A stretch of DNA of 64,000 nt from DASQYE01 sp036389315 (GTDB lineage Bacteria > Acidobacteriota > Blastocatellia > Pyrinomonadales > Pyrinomonadaceae): assembly GCA_036389315.1 (NCBI GenBank), contig DASVQF010000043.1, forward strand, positions 62,001 to 126,000, read 5' to 3'. How positions within the stretch are numbered: the first letter of the stretch is position 1; the number at the start of each line of letters is the position of its first letter. The translations under genes and the position numbers were made by a program. The notes below the pieces were generated by a model. It searched no databases, was not told the DNA's origin, and saw only the letters and a list, made by a program, of their open reading frames with translations. Positions 42,953 to 50,537 of the stretch are shown piece by piece.

Positions 42953-45689
42953 GCGTCGTCAATGCCTCCTCGGATAAATGTCTGTCCTGAAGCTTCAAAC
43001 GCCGCCACTCACGGCGAGACCACAAGCCCACTCGCACCTGCTCTTCCGCCTCAAGCAAGGCGCGATAGCGTGAGCCGGGGTGAGAGGCGAGGCGCACGGG
43101 CGAGTCATCCTCTACGATTTCGCCTTCGTGTAAGACCACTGTGCGAGAGAAGGTCTGCATAGCACTCACGTCATGACTAATGCAGATCAGCGTGGCATCA
43201 CACCACAGCCGGCGTGCGCGTTCCAGCAACGCGCGCCGCCGATCACGCTCAAGCCCGCGAAAGGGCTCGTCCAGAATGACCAGCTTGGCGCTCGCGCGCA
43301 TCATGGCGCGCCCGATTCGCACGCGCTGCCCCTGTCCGCCAGAGACGAGCGCCCCGCCTTCGCCCAGCAAAGTTTGCAGCCCGTCGGGCAGACGCTCCAA
43401 CACGTCCAATAGGTCTGCGAGTTCTATAACCTGGCTGACGGGCGCGTCCTCCTTCTCTTCAGACCCGTAGCGTAAGTTTTCAAGAAAGGTTCGATTCCAT
43501 ATCTGCACGGCCGGATCAACCCAAGCCGTCTCGCGCCGCAACTGCTCCAGCCTCTGACCGTCCAGTTGCAGGCCGCCGACCAGCACGCTTCCCGTCGCCG
43601 GGCGCTGCCAGCCGAGCAGGAGACTGACCAGCGTAGATTTACCCGCGCCCGAAGCGCCTGCGATAGTAAGGTGTTCGCCCGCGCCGATTGAAAGGTTGAT
43701 ATTTTGTAGGATGGTATGTCCGGCGGCGCGCACCCGTACATCCTTGAACTCTATTGAGACGCCGCGCGCAGAAGTCTGCGCGACCATTGCTTGCTCCGGC
43801 GCACCGACAATGCTCCGGGATAGCACCGTCTCTTCGGGCGCGCCGAGCGGTTCTAGAACGCGCAGCATGACGTTTCGATAATCCGTGTACTGGCGCGTGA
43901 GCAACGCAATCTCCTGGCCCAGGACGGGAAGGTTGAGCACCCAATAGGCGTATAGCAGCAATCCGCCGGACTCGCCTGAGCGTGCGAAGTAATTGAGTAT
44001 CAGCCAGCAGGCCAGCCCGAAGCCGGCGCAGAATTGCAGTCCCTCGACGACGACAATCGCGCGTTGTAGTCCTAGAAAAGCGCCGGCCCACTCTATGACG
44101 CGACTCTCATGCTCGCGGCGGACTGCCCGAGCAGCCCCGTGCGCGCGCACCGCGAACAGACCTACGAGTGAGTCAAAGTAAAAACGGCTCAATCCTCCAT
44201 TGTGATTGCGCACGCGAAGGTTTCGCTCAAGGAGTACGGGCTGCGCCACGAGCGGCAGTCCGATGATGAGCGCGGCCGCGAGTATCGCCAGGGGGGCGCT
44301 CGCCGGGTCTAGCCAGATAAGCCCTGCGGTCGTCAACATGATCTCAAAAGTTACACGCAGGAAGAGCGTGCTCAAGACGGGCATCAGGCGTATGCGGTGA
44401 GAGCTGTGGCTGCGCTCTGCCATGTCTGAGATCAGGCGGCTATGAAAGTACCTGTCACCCAGGCGAGGTATCTTTCTCATAAAGAGCATCCGCAGGCGCG
44501 TCTCAAGGCCGCGCCCCAGTCGCAAGACCATGCTCGTCATAGGCAGCTCTAAGAGCATGAGCGATATGACGAAGAAGAGAAGCGCGCTGATCGCCCCGAG
44601 CTTTTGGCCCGCGAGGTTCAGCTCGCGCCCGATGTCGAAGAGGCCGCGAAAGAGCAGCGCTTCGATGGTGACGCCGCCTGCCGAAAGTAAGAGCGCGAGC
44701 AGCAGACAGAGCAGCGTGAAAGGGCCGTCAGCAGTGCTGAGTCTGATGAACTCCCTGATCGGGCGACTCGGCGGCTCTCTCAGTGCCGAGGCGAGCTCGG
44801 ACGCAATCGGCTCTCGCTCTTCGGCGGCTTCGGATAATGCGCTCTTTGTCTGCTCCTCCGTCTTTTCGCGCCGCCCAGTAGCGCGCACCAGCACAGCTCC
44901 CTTCAAAAAGAGCTGCGCCTCTCCATCTTCGTCCGCGGGCGCAACGCGGACAGACCAGAACTCGGAAGGGATGACCTGTTCGGGGTCTGCACTTTCGGCC
45001 AGCGTGCGCTGCGTGAAGCGCTCAACGACGCGCGCAGCCTGTCGTCCGCGACTGATCGCGCCGGAGTCTGTGACCGCTTCGACCATGCGCACAGATGCGT
45101 CCAGAGCGGCGAGTGGAAGCCAAAGCGCGTCATCGAGCGCCGCCTGCATCATACGTTTGGCCGTCGCGCCCGAAACCCCCAAGGCGGCAAGCCGCCCACG
45201 CAACGCGCCGAGGAACTCTTCCGTCCCAGCCCACTCACGCCACGCCGCCGCCGGAACCGCAGAGGTGTGTAGGTAAACCTCTTCCAGAAAACTTTTGGCC
45301 GGAACCCAGCGGCGGCCTACCGCCGGATCCATCAGTTGCAGCATGGGCCCATGCCGCCGCCAGACGACTACGAAATGTGTGGCGTTGCTGGCGCGGCGAA
45401 CGACTACGATGGCGGGTAAGGTTCGAGCCTCAGGCCGTAGCAAATGATCGGGCGGAACCATGATCTGCTCGGCCTCTATGCCAAGCTGTTGGGCCACCTC
45501 TTCCATCGTGTCTATGGAAGTGCCGTCCACGCTGGTCTGACATGCTTCGCGCAGGCGGCCGTAGCTGGCCTGAACGTGGAAGCCTTCGAGCAGACACTTC
45601 AGCGATGCCGGGCCGCAATCCATCGCGGATGTCTGCACGACCTCCGGCACAAGTAGCCGCCGACCGCTTGACGAGGGTTTGGTCATCAC
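42939..45689 (-). CDS. C39-peptidase ABC exporter (double-glycine leader processing)
   Basis: 916 residues. The N-terminal C39-like peptidase is complete: Gln and Cys in VQTSAMDCGPASLKCLL, His in NATHFVVVWRR, Asp in MDPAVGRRW. About 150 residues of linker follow, including a beta-rich stretch (FWSVRVAPADEDGEAQLFLKGAVLV). The membrane domain covers about 335-620. The nucleotide-binding domain has Walker A GASGAGKS, signature VSGGQGQRV, Walker B LVILDEPFRGLE and H-loop ISHD. Its start overlaps the HlyD stop by four bases (ATGA). It should remove Gly-Gly leaders during export; the only candidate substrates nearby are the three small peptides at 40.1-40.6 kb. Confidence 0.92.
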   Translation of the reverse strand: MMTKPSSSGRRLLVPEVVQTSAMDCGPASLKCLLEGFHVQASYGRLREACQTSVDGTSIDTMEEVAQQLGIEAEQIMVPPDHLLRPEARTLPAIVVVRRASNATHFVVVWRRHGPMLQLMDPAVGRRWVPAKSFLEEVYLHTSAVPAAAWREWAGTEEFLGALRGRLAALGVSGATAKRMMQAALDDALWLPLAALDASVRMVEAVTDSGAISRGRQAARVVERFTQRTLAESADPEQVIPSEFWSVRVAPADEDGEAQLFLKGAVLVRATGRREKTEEQTKSALSEAAEEREPIASELASALREPPSRPIREFIRLSTADGPFTLLCLLLALLLSAGGVTIEALLFRGLFDIGRELNLAGQKLGAISALLFFVISLMLLELPMTSMVLRLGRGLETRLRMLFMRKIPRLGDRYFHSRLISDMAERSHSSHRIRLMPVLSTLFLRVTFEIMLTTAGLIWLDPASAPLAILAAALIIGLPLVAQPVLLERNLRVRNHNGGLSRFYFDSLVGLFAVRAHGAARAVRREHESRVIEWAGAFLGLQRAIVVVEGLQFCAGFGLACWLILNYFARSGESGGLLLYAYWVLNLPVLGQEIALLTRQYTDYRNVMLRVLEPLGAPEETVLSRSIVGAPEQAMVAQTSARGVSIEFKDVRVRAAGHTILQNINLSIGAGEHLTIAGASGAGKSTLVSLLLGWQRPATGSVLVGGLQLDGQRLEQLRRETAWVDPAVQIWNRTFLENLRYGSEEKEDAPVSQVIELADLLDVLERLPDGLQTLLGEGGALVSGGQGQRVRIGRAMMRASAKLVILDEPFRGLERDRRRALLERARRLWCDATLICISHDVSAMQTFSRTVVLHEGEIVEDDSPVRLASHPGSRYRALLEAEEQVRVGLWSRREWRRLKLQDRHLSEEALTTRAAR

Positions 45690-46906
45690 TTAAGCGCCCC
45701 GGTTGACCCTGTGCCGCGCGCCTGCGGCGTGGAGAGGAATTTCACAGCCCTCAGCAGAAGCGTGGCAGGTGAAACCCGCTCGACTTCGATTTCAATAGTG
45801 CCGGGTAGGCCGTGCTGCACAGGCACCGGCGAAGAAGAGCTGTTTTGGAGAGCAAGCTCGACGCGAATCTTACCGTCGCGTACTTCGCTGGCTACACTGG
45901 TGACGATGGCCGTCAGAGTCCCGTACTGAGTCCAGGGGAAATTCGCCAGCCGCATGTGAGCCGCTTGTCCCGAGCGAACGCGGCCGAGCGCTTCGGGTGA
46001 GAATTCCGCGACGATCTTCAGCCCGCCTGACGGAACAATCGTGCCCAGCTTGTCGCCTTCGCGCAAGACCGCGCCGGACTTCGAGCCGGCGACCTCACCT
46101 AGCTGCCCCGTGGCAGGCGCGCGAATGACCCTCCTCTCAATCTCATTGCGGAGCCTCTCGATGGTGGCGGACGAGGTCGCACGCTGCCCCTCCAACTGCC
46201 CGCGCTCACGCAAGAGCTTTTCGATGTTGGCGCGGCGCTCGGTCTCGCGCGTCTGCTGCTCTCGCTCCATGCGGCTGACGCCCAATTTCAGGCTATCAAC
46301 GGCCGCGCGCTTGCTCTTCGCCTCAGACCTTGCGCGCAGTACTTCCATCTCCGAGATGATGCCCTCGTTGAAAAGGCTGGATAAGCGCTTGGACTGTTCT
46401 TCTGCGTACTGCGCGGCCGATTCTGCCTCTTCAACGCGCGCACGCGCCTCGTCGAGCGCGACGAGCCCGGCACGTCGCTCCTCGCCTATGGCCCGCTCCT
46501 CGACGGCGATTTGAGAGTTGAGAGCTTCTATCTGCGGCGTCAGGGAGGTGAGGCGGGTCTGCTCCTCGCCGAGTTGCAGGCGCTCGGCGCTGGTGTCCAG
46601 TTCCGCGATCACGTCGCCGGCCTGCACCTCCTTGCCGACCGTCAGGTCTGCGTTGACGACGCGGCCTGCGACCGCCGCTTCAACCGTGTAACCGGCCTGA
46701 GCCGCCTCCAGCCGCGCCGTGTCGCTCACCTCATAGAGAGGGACACGGGCGAGGAAAAGCCAGGCGAGCCATGCGCCCAGGAGTAGAAGGGCCAGTAGCA
46801 GCTTCAATATCGAGCCAGTGAAATTGTCCGCATCTATCGCGCGCACGTAGCGCTCAAAAGTTACGGGCATCTGCGAGCCGCCGCTCAGCCGGGTTGGAAC
46901 TTTCAT
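45686..46906 (-). CDS. HlyD-family membrane fusion protein
   Basis: 406 residues. One transmembrane helix near 33-54 (GSILKLLLALLLLGAWLAWLFLARV), then a lipoyl/barrel-sandwich half (EAAVAGRVVNADLTVGKEVQAGDVIAELD), a long Glu/Arg-rich coiled coil (~105-245), and the second half (RRVIRAPATGQLGEVAGSKSGAVLREGDKLGTIVP). An alternative start is the Met at residue 13 (MPVTFERY); the ribosome binding site is weak for both. It overlaps the C39 exporter gene by four bases and bridges that exporter toward the outer membrane; no outer membrane channel is encoded in the window. Confidence 0.9.
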   Translation of the reverse strand: MKVPTRLSGGSQMPVTFERYVRAIDADNFTGSILKLLLALLLLGAWLAWLFLARVPLYEVSDTARLEAAQAGYTVEAAVAGRVVNADLTVGKEVQAGDVIAELDTSAERLQLGEEQTRLTSLTPQIEALNSQIAVEERAIGEERRAGLVALDEARARVEEAESAAQYAEEQSKRLSSLFNEGIISEMEVLRARSEAKSKRAAVDSLKLGVSRMEREQQTRETERRANIEKLLRERGQLEGQRATSSATIERLRNEIERRVIRAPATGQLGEVAGSKSGAVLREGDKLGTIVPSGGLKIVAEFSPEALGRVRSGQAAHMRLANFPWTQYGTLTAIVTSVASEVRDGKIRVELALQNSSSSPVPVQHGLPGTIEIEVERVSPATLLLRAVKFLSTPQARGTGSTGALK

Positions 46907-46942
46907 CTGAATTTCCGTTGAATGGTTGATGCTGTCGCGCTC

Positions 46943-47767
46943 TCAAGTAAGCTTCGAGGCGACAGCGTAAGCTTTGCCCGAATATTGGCAGTCACGAAGC
47001 TCTCTCACTTCAGCGACGAAGCGATACCCGCACTTGGGCACCGTCTCGATGTACTCTCTCGCGGTCGGCCCCTGTCCGAGCACTTTCCGAAGAGCGCTCA
47101 TGGTGACGGTCAGGTTATTCTCCTCGACGATGCTGTCCCCCCAAACCTCCCGCATGATCTGCTCCTTGCTCACCAGATGTCCGCTATGCTGAACCAGGAG
47201 CAGGAGCAGGTCGAATATCCTGGAGGTCAGAGGGACGGCCTTTCCGTCTCGCAGTAGGCGACGCTCGCCCGCCTCCAGGCGGAATGAACCGAACTCGTAG
47301 GTCTGTAGGTCGCGCCGGAGCACGCCTTGAAGCTCCTTGAGGCGGGCGCGTGCTTCCTCCAACTCGCTTGCGCGCGAGACGAGGCTCTGCTGTAGATGTA
47401 GCACACGGACACCGACCTGCACGCGGGCCTTGACTTCGCCTATCTCGAACGGCTTCGTCATGTAGTCGTCGGCCCCCGACTCTAAACCCATGAGCGCATC
47501 CTTGACCGATTCTTTCGCCGTCAGCAGAATGAGGTAAGGCGGTATGACATAATGCATAGAGCGCACTCTGCGGCAGACCTCTATGCCGCCCATCCCCGTC
47601 ATCATCACGTCCAGGATCGCGATGGCCGGCGTCCCAGGATTTTGAAGAGCGGAGAGCACCGATAACCCGTCTTCGACGATTAACAGGTCATAGCCTGGCT
47701 CGCGGAAAGTGGATTCGAGCTGGCGGCGACCGCCCGCGTCATCTTCAGCAATGACTAATCTCACCAT
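46943..47767 (-). CDS. Response regulator, REC plus OmpR/CadC-type winged helix
   Basis: 274 residues. Receiver domain 1-~120: acidic pair EDD near 8-10, phospho-acceptor Asp in AILDVMMTGMGG (about 53), Lys in DDYMTKPFE. A coiled linker (LVSRASELEEARARLKELQGVL) follows. The DNA-binding domain (FGSFRLEAGERRLLRDGKAVPLTSRIFDLLLLL...YIETVPKCGYRFV) matches that of the CadC-like protein at 48-49.8 kb. It lies 36 bases upstream of the HlyD gene on the same strand, so it probably heads the export operon and may control it. No histidine kinase is nearby. Confidence 0.88.
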   Translation of the reverse strand: MVRLVIAEDDAGGRRQLESTFREPGYDLLIVEDGLSVLSALQNPGTPAIAILDVMMTGMGGIEVCRRVRSMHYVIPPYLILLTAKESVKDALMGLESGADDYMTKPFEIGEVKARVQVGVRVLHLQQSLVSRASELEEARARLKELQGVLRRDLQTYEFGSFRLEAGERRLLRDGKAVPLTSRIFDLLLLLVQHSGHLVSKEQIMREVWGDSIVEENNLTVTMSALRKVLGQGPTAREYIETVPKCGYRFVAEVRELRDCQYSGKAYAVASKLT

Positions 47768-48080
47768 GACCTTGTAGTCATCCAGTGTGACAAAGCCTAT
47801 CCCACCGCCAGGAGGCTCACAGCCGGCCGAAGTTCAAAGCCCGCCTTAAGGTTCTGATGCGTTGGATCAAGAGCAACAGAGGTGGCTCCGAAGTGGTCGT
47901 GCCGGCAAGTGCAGACCGCTCTGGTGAATTCGGTCGCATGATAGCAACATGTGCCGGAGGCGCTTCCTAAAATTTACTAAATTTTAGGAAGCGGAGCCGC
48001 TGCCTCGATCAAGGAGTTGTTATGAACGAGAGTAAGGCTGAAGAGGGTGTCTGGAGCTAAATGCCCAAGCGCCCCGTCTA
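47768..48080. other. Regulatory gap upstream of the response regulator
   Basis: About 313 bases with no long gene. It contains the perfect palindrome at 47961-47993 (separate entry) and a 12-codon plus-strand frame at 48022-48060 (MNESKAEEGVWS) preceded by AAGGAG seven bases upstream of its ATG. The frame is too short to be accepted as a gene without other evidence. Confidence 0.5.
47961..47993. promoter_or_regulatory. 33-base perfect palindrome, operator candidate
   Basis: Arms of 16 bases (CGCTTCCTAAAATTTA and its exact complement) flank a single central C. It lies about 195 bases upstream of the response-regulator start and about 90 bases downstream of the CadC-like gene's stop. Neither strand has a T-run after it, so an operator is more likely than a terminator. 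Its A+T core stands out in GC-rich surroundings. Confidence 0.6.
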
Positions 48081-49841
48081 CTATTCGGGCAATCCGAGGC
48101 GGCGCAGTAGATATGAGAAGCGCGGGTCTGGGCGAAGATAATCAAAGACAGTGTAAGCCTTAAGGGTAGCCAAAACATGCGATCTTTCCTCATACAATCT
48201 TTCCAGCAGCTCGAAAGCCTTCTCTTTCTCCTTCAGTCCTATATATATGAACAGAGGCGCGAAAGTAGGCACATATCTTTCCTGAGACTGCTGTTGCAAC
48301 TCCGCAAGCAAGGTCAACGCCTCGTCGAGCCTTCCCAGGGTTGCATAGACATAGCCAAGCAATCCTTCCGTCTCGAGGTCACCTGTGAGAGCAATACATT
48401 TTTTTAACTCGCTTATGGCCTCTTCGTATGCGCCCTTCTCAAAGTAAATCAGTCCGACAACGCCGTGAGCCCACGGGAAATTTTCGTCCAGCTCAATGGC
48501 TTGGTAGCAGTATTCAATCGCCGCATCATACTGTCTCTTGATCAAAAAAATTCTGGCGATCTGTGTGCAGACAAGTGGCGAGAGCGGGTCTAGTAGTTGA
48601 GACCGCTTGGCGGCGGCCAGCGCCTCATCCGTTTGGCCCTGGGTGATCCAAAAGGTAGCGTACCAGAAGTAAGCTTGCGCGGAATTAGGGTCTAAAGAGA
48701 GCGCCTGCTCGAATCGGGTTTTGGAGCTTGGCCAGTTCAATGAAATTAAGTCCACTATCCCCAAGGCGGCATAAGCTTCGGCCAAAGCGTCGTCCACTTC
48801 CAGGGCCCGAGTCGCTGCTCTTCTTGCAAGGGGAAGAGTCTCTTCGGCGGGCAGTATGTTCCAGGAGGTAAGGCTGAGAAAACAGGCGGCCAACCCAGCG
48901 TAGGCGGGCGCGTAGTTCTGATCAACTTTAATTGCCTCCTCAAAATAATGAATTCCTTTCTTGATCTCCTTCTCAGTCCGCTTGTTCCAAAAGTAACGCC
49001 CCTTCAGGTAAAGACTATAGGCCTCGATGTTGTTCGTATAGTGGTTAACGAGATGCAGTTTTTGTTCGCTTGTCAGTTTGAGGCGCAGGCTTTTCGATAT
49101 CTCTTCGGTGATCTCCCTTTGCACCAGAAAAATATCGGAAAGCTTGCGCTCGTAGCGTTCGCCCCAGAGTTGCGAGCCGTCTTCGACTTTGACCAGCTCC
49201 ACTCCGATGATTAAAAGGCCATGCACCCGTCGAACCGTCCCAACCAGCACGGCCTCTACATCCAGTTCGGCCCCTGCCTCCTGAGGCTCTATTTCCCTGC
49301 GCCGGAGGCGGAACACGGAACTACGGGCTAGAACCCTGAGCTGTGGGAGCCTCGACATGCTGTTGATTATGGTCTCCGTAACACCATCAACGAAGTAGTC
49401 TAGATTTTTGTCTTCTTCCAGATTGATGAAAGGCAGCACGGCCAGTGAGCTGACCGCATCGGCCGGGCCGCTGGACAATCTCTGCTCCAAGAAAAGCTTT
49501 TTCTCAGGCCGCTCGGTCGCCGTCTCACCAACAGCCCCCCCGACGAACCTGTAGCCGCGTTTTGGAACTGTCTCAATATATTCTCGCCCGACGCGACTTT
49601 CGCCCAGCGCACGTCGCAGCGCGCTCATGCTCACAGTCAAGTTATTGGCTTCGACGAAAAGGCCGCGCCAGATATGGCGCATCAAATCTTCTTTCGTCAC
49701 TAATTGCCCGCTTCTCTCGACCAACAATAAAAGGATGTCAAAAAGTTTCGCCGTGAGGGGTACTACCTCCTCATTACGGAAGAGTCTGCGTGCCTGCGCG
49801 TCTAAACGGAAAGGCCCAAACCTGTAGACCTTAGCATTCAT
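48081..49841 (-). CDS. CadC-like winged-helix protein with TPR repeats
   Basis: 586 residues, no obvious transmembrane helix. The N-terminal winged helix (~5-100: FGPFRLDAQARRLFRNEEVVPLTAKLFDILLLL...REYIETVPKRGYRFVG) would bind DNA. Residues ~130-255 (SLAVLPFINLEEDKNLDYFVDGVTETIINSMSRLPQLRVLARSSVF) form the alpha/beta FlgO/adenylate-cyclase-linked region common in this family. TPR-like repeats then run to the end (YAPAYAGLAACF, AQAYFWYATFW, PWAHGVVGLIYFEKGAYEEAISELKK). Such proteins are abundant in Acidobacteriota. It is divergent from the TonB-receptor side and may regulate it or itself; the target is unknown. Confidence 0.9.
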   Translation of the reverse strand: MNAKVYRFGPFRLDAQARRLFRNEEVVPLTAKLFDILLLLVERSGQLVTKEDLMRHIWRGLFVEANNLTVSMSALRRALGESRVGREYIETVPKRGYRFVGGAVGETATERPEKKLFLEQRLSSGPADAVSSLAVLPFINLEEDKNLDYFVDGVTETIINSMSRLPQLRVLARSSVFRLRRREIEPQEAGAELDVEAVLVGTVRRVHGLLIIGVELVKVEDGSQLWGERYERKLSDIFLVQREITEEISKSLRLKLTSEQKLHLVNHYTNNIEAYSLYLKGRYFWNKRTEKEIKKGIHYFEEAIKVDQNYAPAYAGLAACFLSLTSWNILPAEETLPLARRAATRALEVDDALAEAYAALGIVDLISLNWPSSKTRFEQALSLDPNSAQAYFWYATFWITQGQTDEALAAAKRSQLLDPLSPLVCTQIARIFLIKRQYDAAIEYCYQAIELDENFPWAHGVVGLIYFEKGAYEEAISELKKCIALTGDLETEGLLGYVYATLGRLDEALTLLAELQQQSQERYVPTFAPLFIYIGLKEKEKAFELLERLYEERSHVLATLKAYTVFDYLRPDPRFSYLLRRLGLPE

Positions 49842-49989
49842 ACTTTCTAAGCTCAGTTCTCGTCACGACGCTCAGATTTCATTTAAAATCCGAGGCGCGC
49901 CTGTGCGCCTTTATTCAGAAGAAGATGCATAATTCGATGCATTTATTAACTCTACCCGAATATTTGTGCAAGGACGCAGGGAAGAAGAA
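49842..49989. promoter_or_regulatory. Divergent control region with paired ATGCAT sites
   Basis: Between the CadC-like gene (minus) and the plus-strand genes. It contains ATGCAT at 49925-49930 and 49937-49942, flanked by TTATTCAG and TTTATTAA, and one copy of an 18-base repeat (separate entry). The arrangement looks like an inverted regulator site, but it could also be a transposon-end scar. Confidence 0.4.
49957..49973 (+). repeat. TGAATATTTGTGCAAAG-type repeat, copy a
   Basis: CGAATATTTGTGCAAGG. The same motif occurs at 55356-55373 (minus), 58951-58968 (minus) and 59007-59024 (plus). Upstream here, CCTTTATTCAG...TGCATAA at 49910-49932 is an inverted, weaker partner. Confidence 0.55.
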
Positions 49990-50427
49990 ATGGAGCCTTG
50001 CTCGCGCCTATTCGGCTTTAGTCGGGCTTCCGGGCGGATGGTAAAAGAAACCGATCCAAGTATAATGGAGTGGATGTTTTCGACATGCTCCAAAACATCA
50101 CGTGTGGTAGCCGCCTGGCTGCCGCTGTGCCTCGTCTGGGTATTCGTTGCCTGCGTGTCTTTGTGCGCGGCTCAAGCTGACGCCTGTGAGAAGCCTGCGG
50201 CGGAAAAGAGCAGCGTCTCGCACGAGGCGCGTCATTGTCCCGTCACGGAAGCCCTAAACGGCGTCCTTCCGGAACGTCAGCGGGTTTCACCTCAAGTAAT
50301 CGCCCGGGAAACTCTGCTGGCGCAACCTGAGCCGTCAGTTTGGCTTATTCCTTTAGGCGCACAAAACTCTCCCGTAGATTCTTCTTCTGACCCGCCGCTA
50401 AAACTCCTCCGCATGCTTCGCATTTAA
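49990..50427 (+). CDS. Hypothetical membrane-anchored or exported protein before TonB receptor
   Basis: Not recognised. The frame is open from 49966; I place the start at ATG 49990 after AGGGAAGAAG (145 residues), but ATG 50065 or 50074, close to the hydrophobic segment, would give a more usual signal sequence. That segment is VVAAWLPLCLVWVFVACVSLCAAQADA. The following part has Cys and His in CEKPAAEKSSVSHEARHCP, possibly metal-binding. It is 110 bases before the TonB-receptor gene on the same strand. TATAAT at 50061-50066 could be a promoter for the receptor rather than part of a gene, so this call is moderate. Confidence 0.45.
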   Translation: MEPCSRLFGFSRASGRMVKETDPSIMEWMFSTCSKTSRVVAAWLPLCLVWVFVACVSLCAAQADACEKPAAEKSSVSHEARHCPVTEALNGVLPERQRVSPQVIARETLLAQPEPSVWLIPLGAQNSPVDSSSDPPLKLLRMLRI

Positions 50428-50537
50428 CCTGACGCTCATTCTCTGCCTTTAATCCACATTTTTTTCGCGCCGCCGACATGTGTCTGCGGGGGCGTAACGG
50501 TTTTCGTGAATTTACCTTTAATTCAAGAGGTTAAGAG

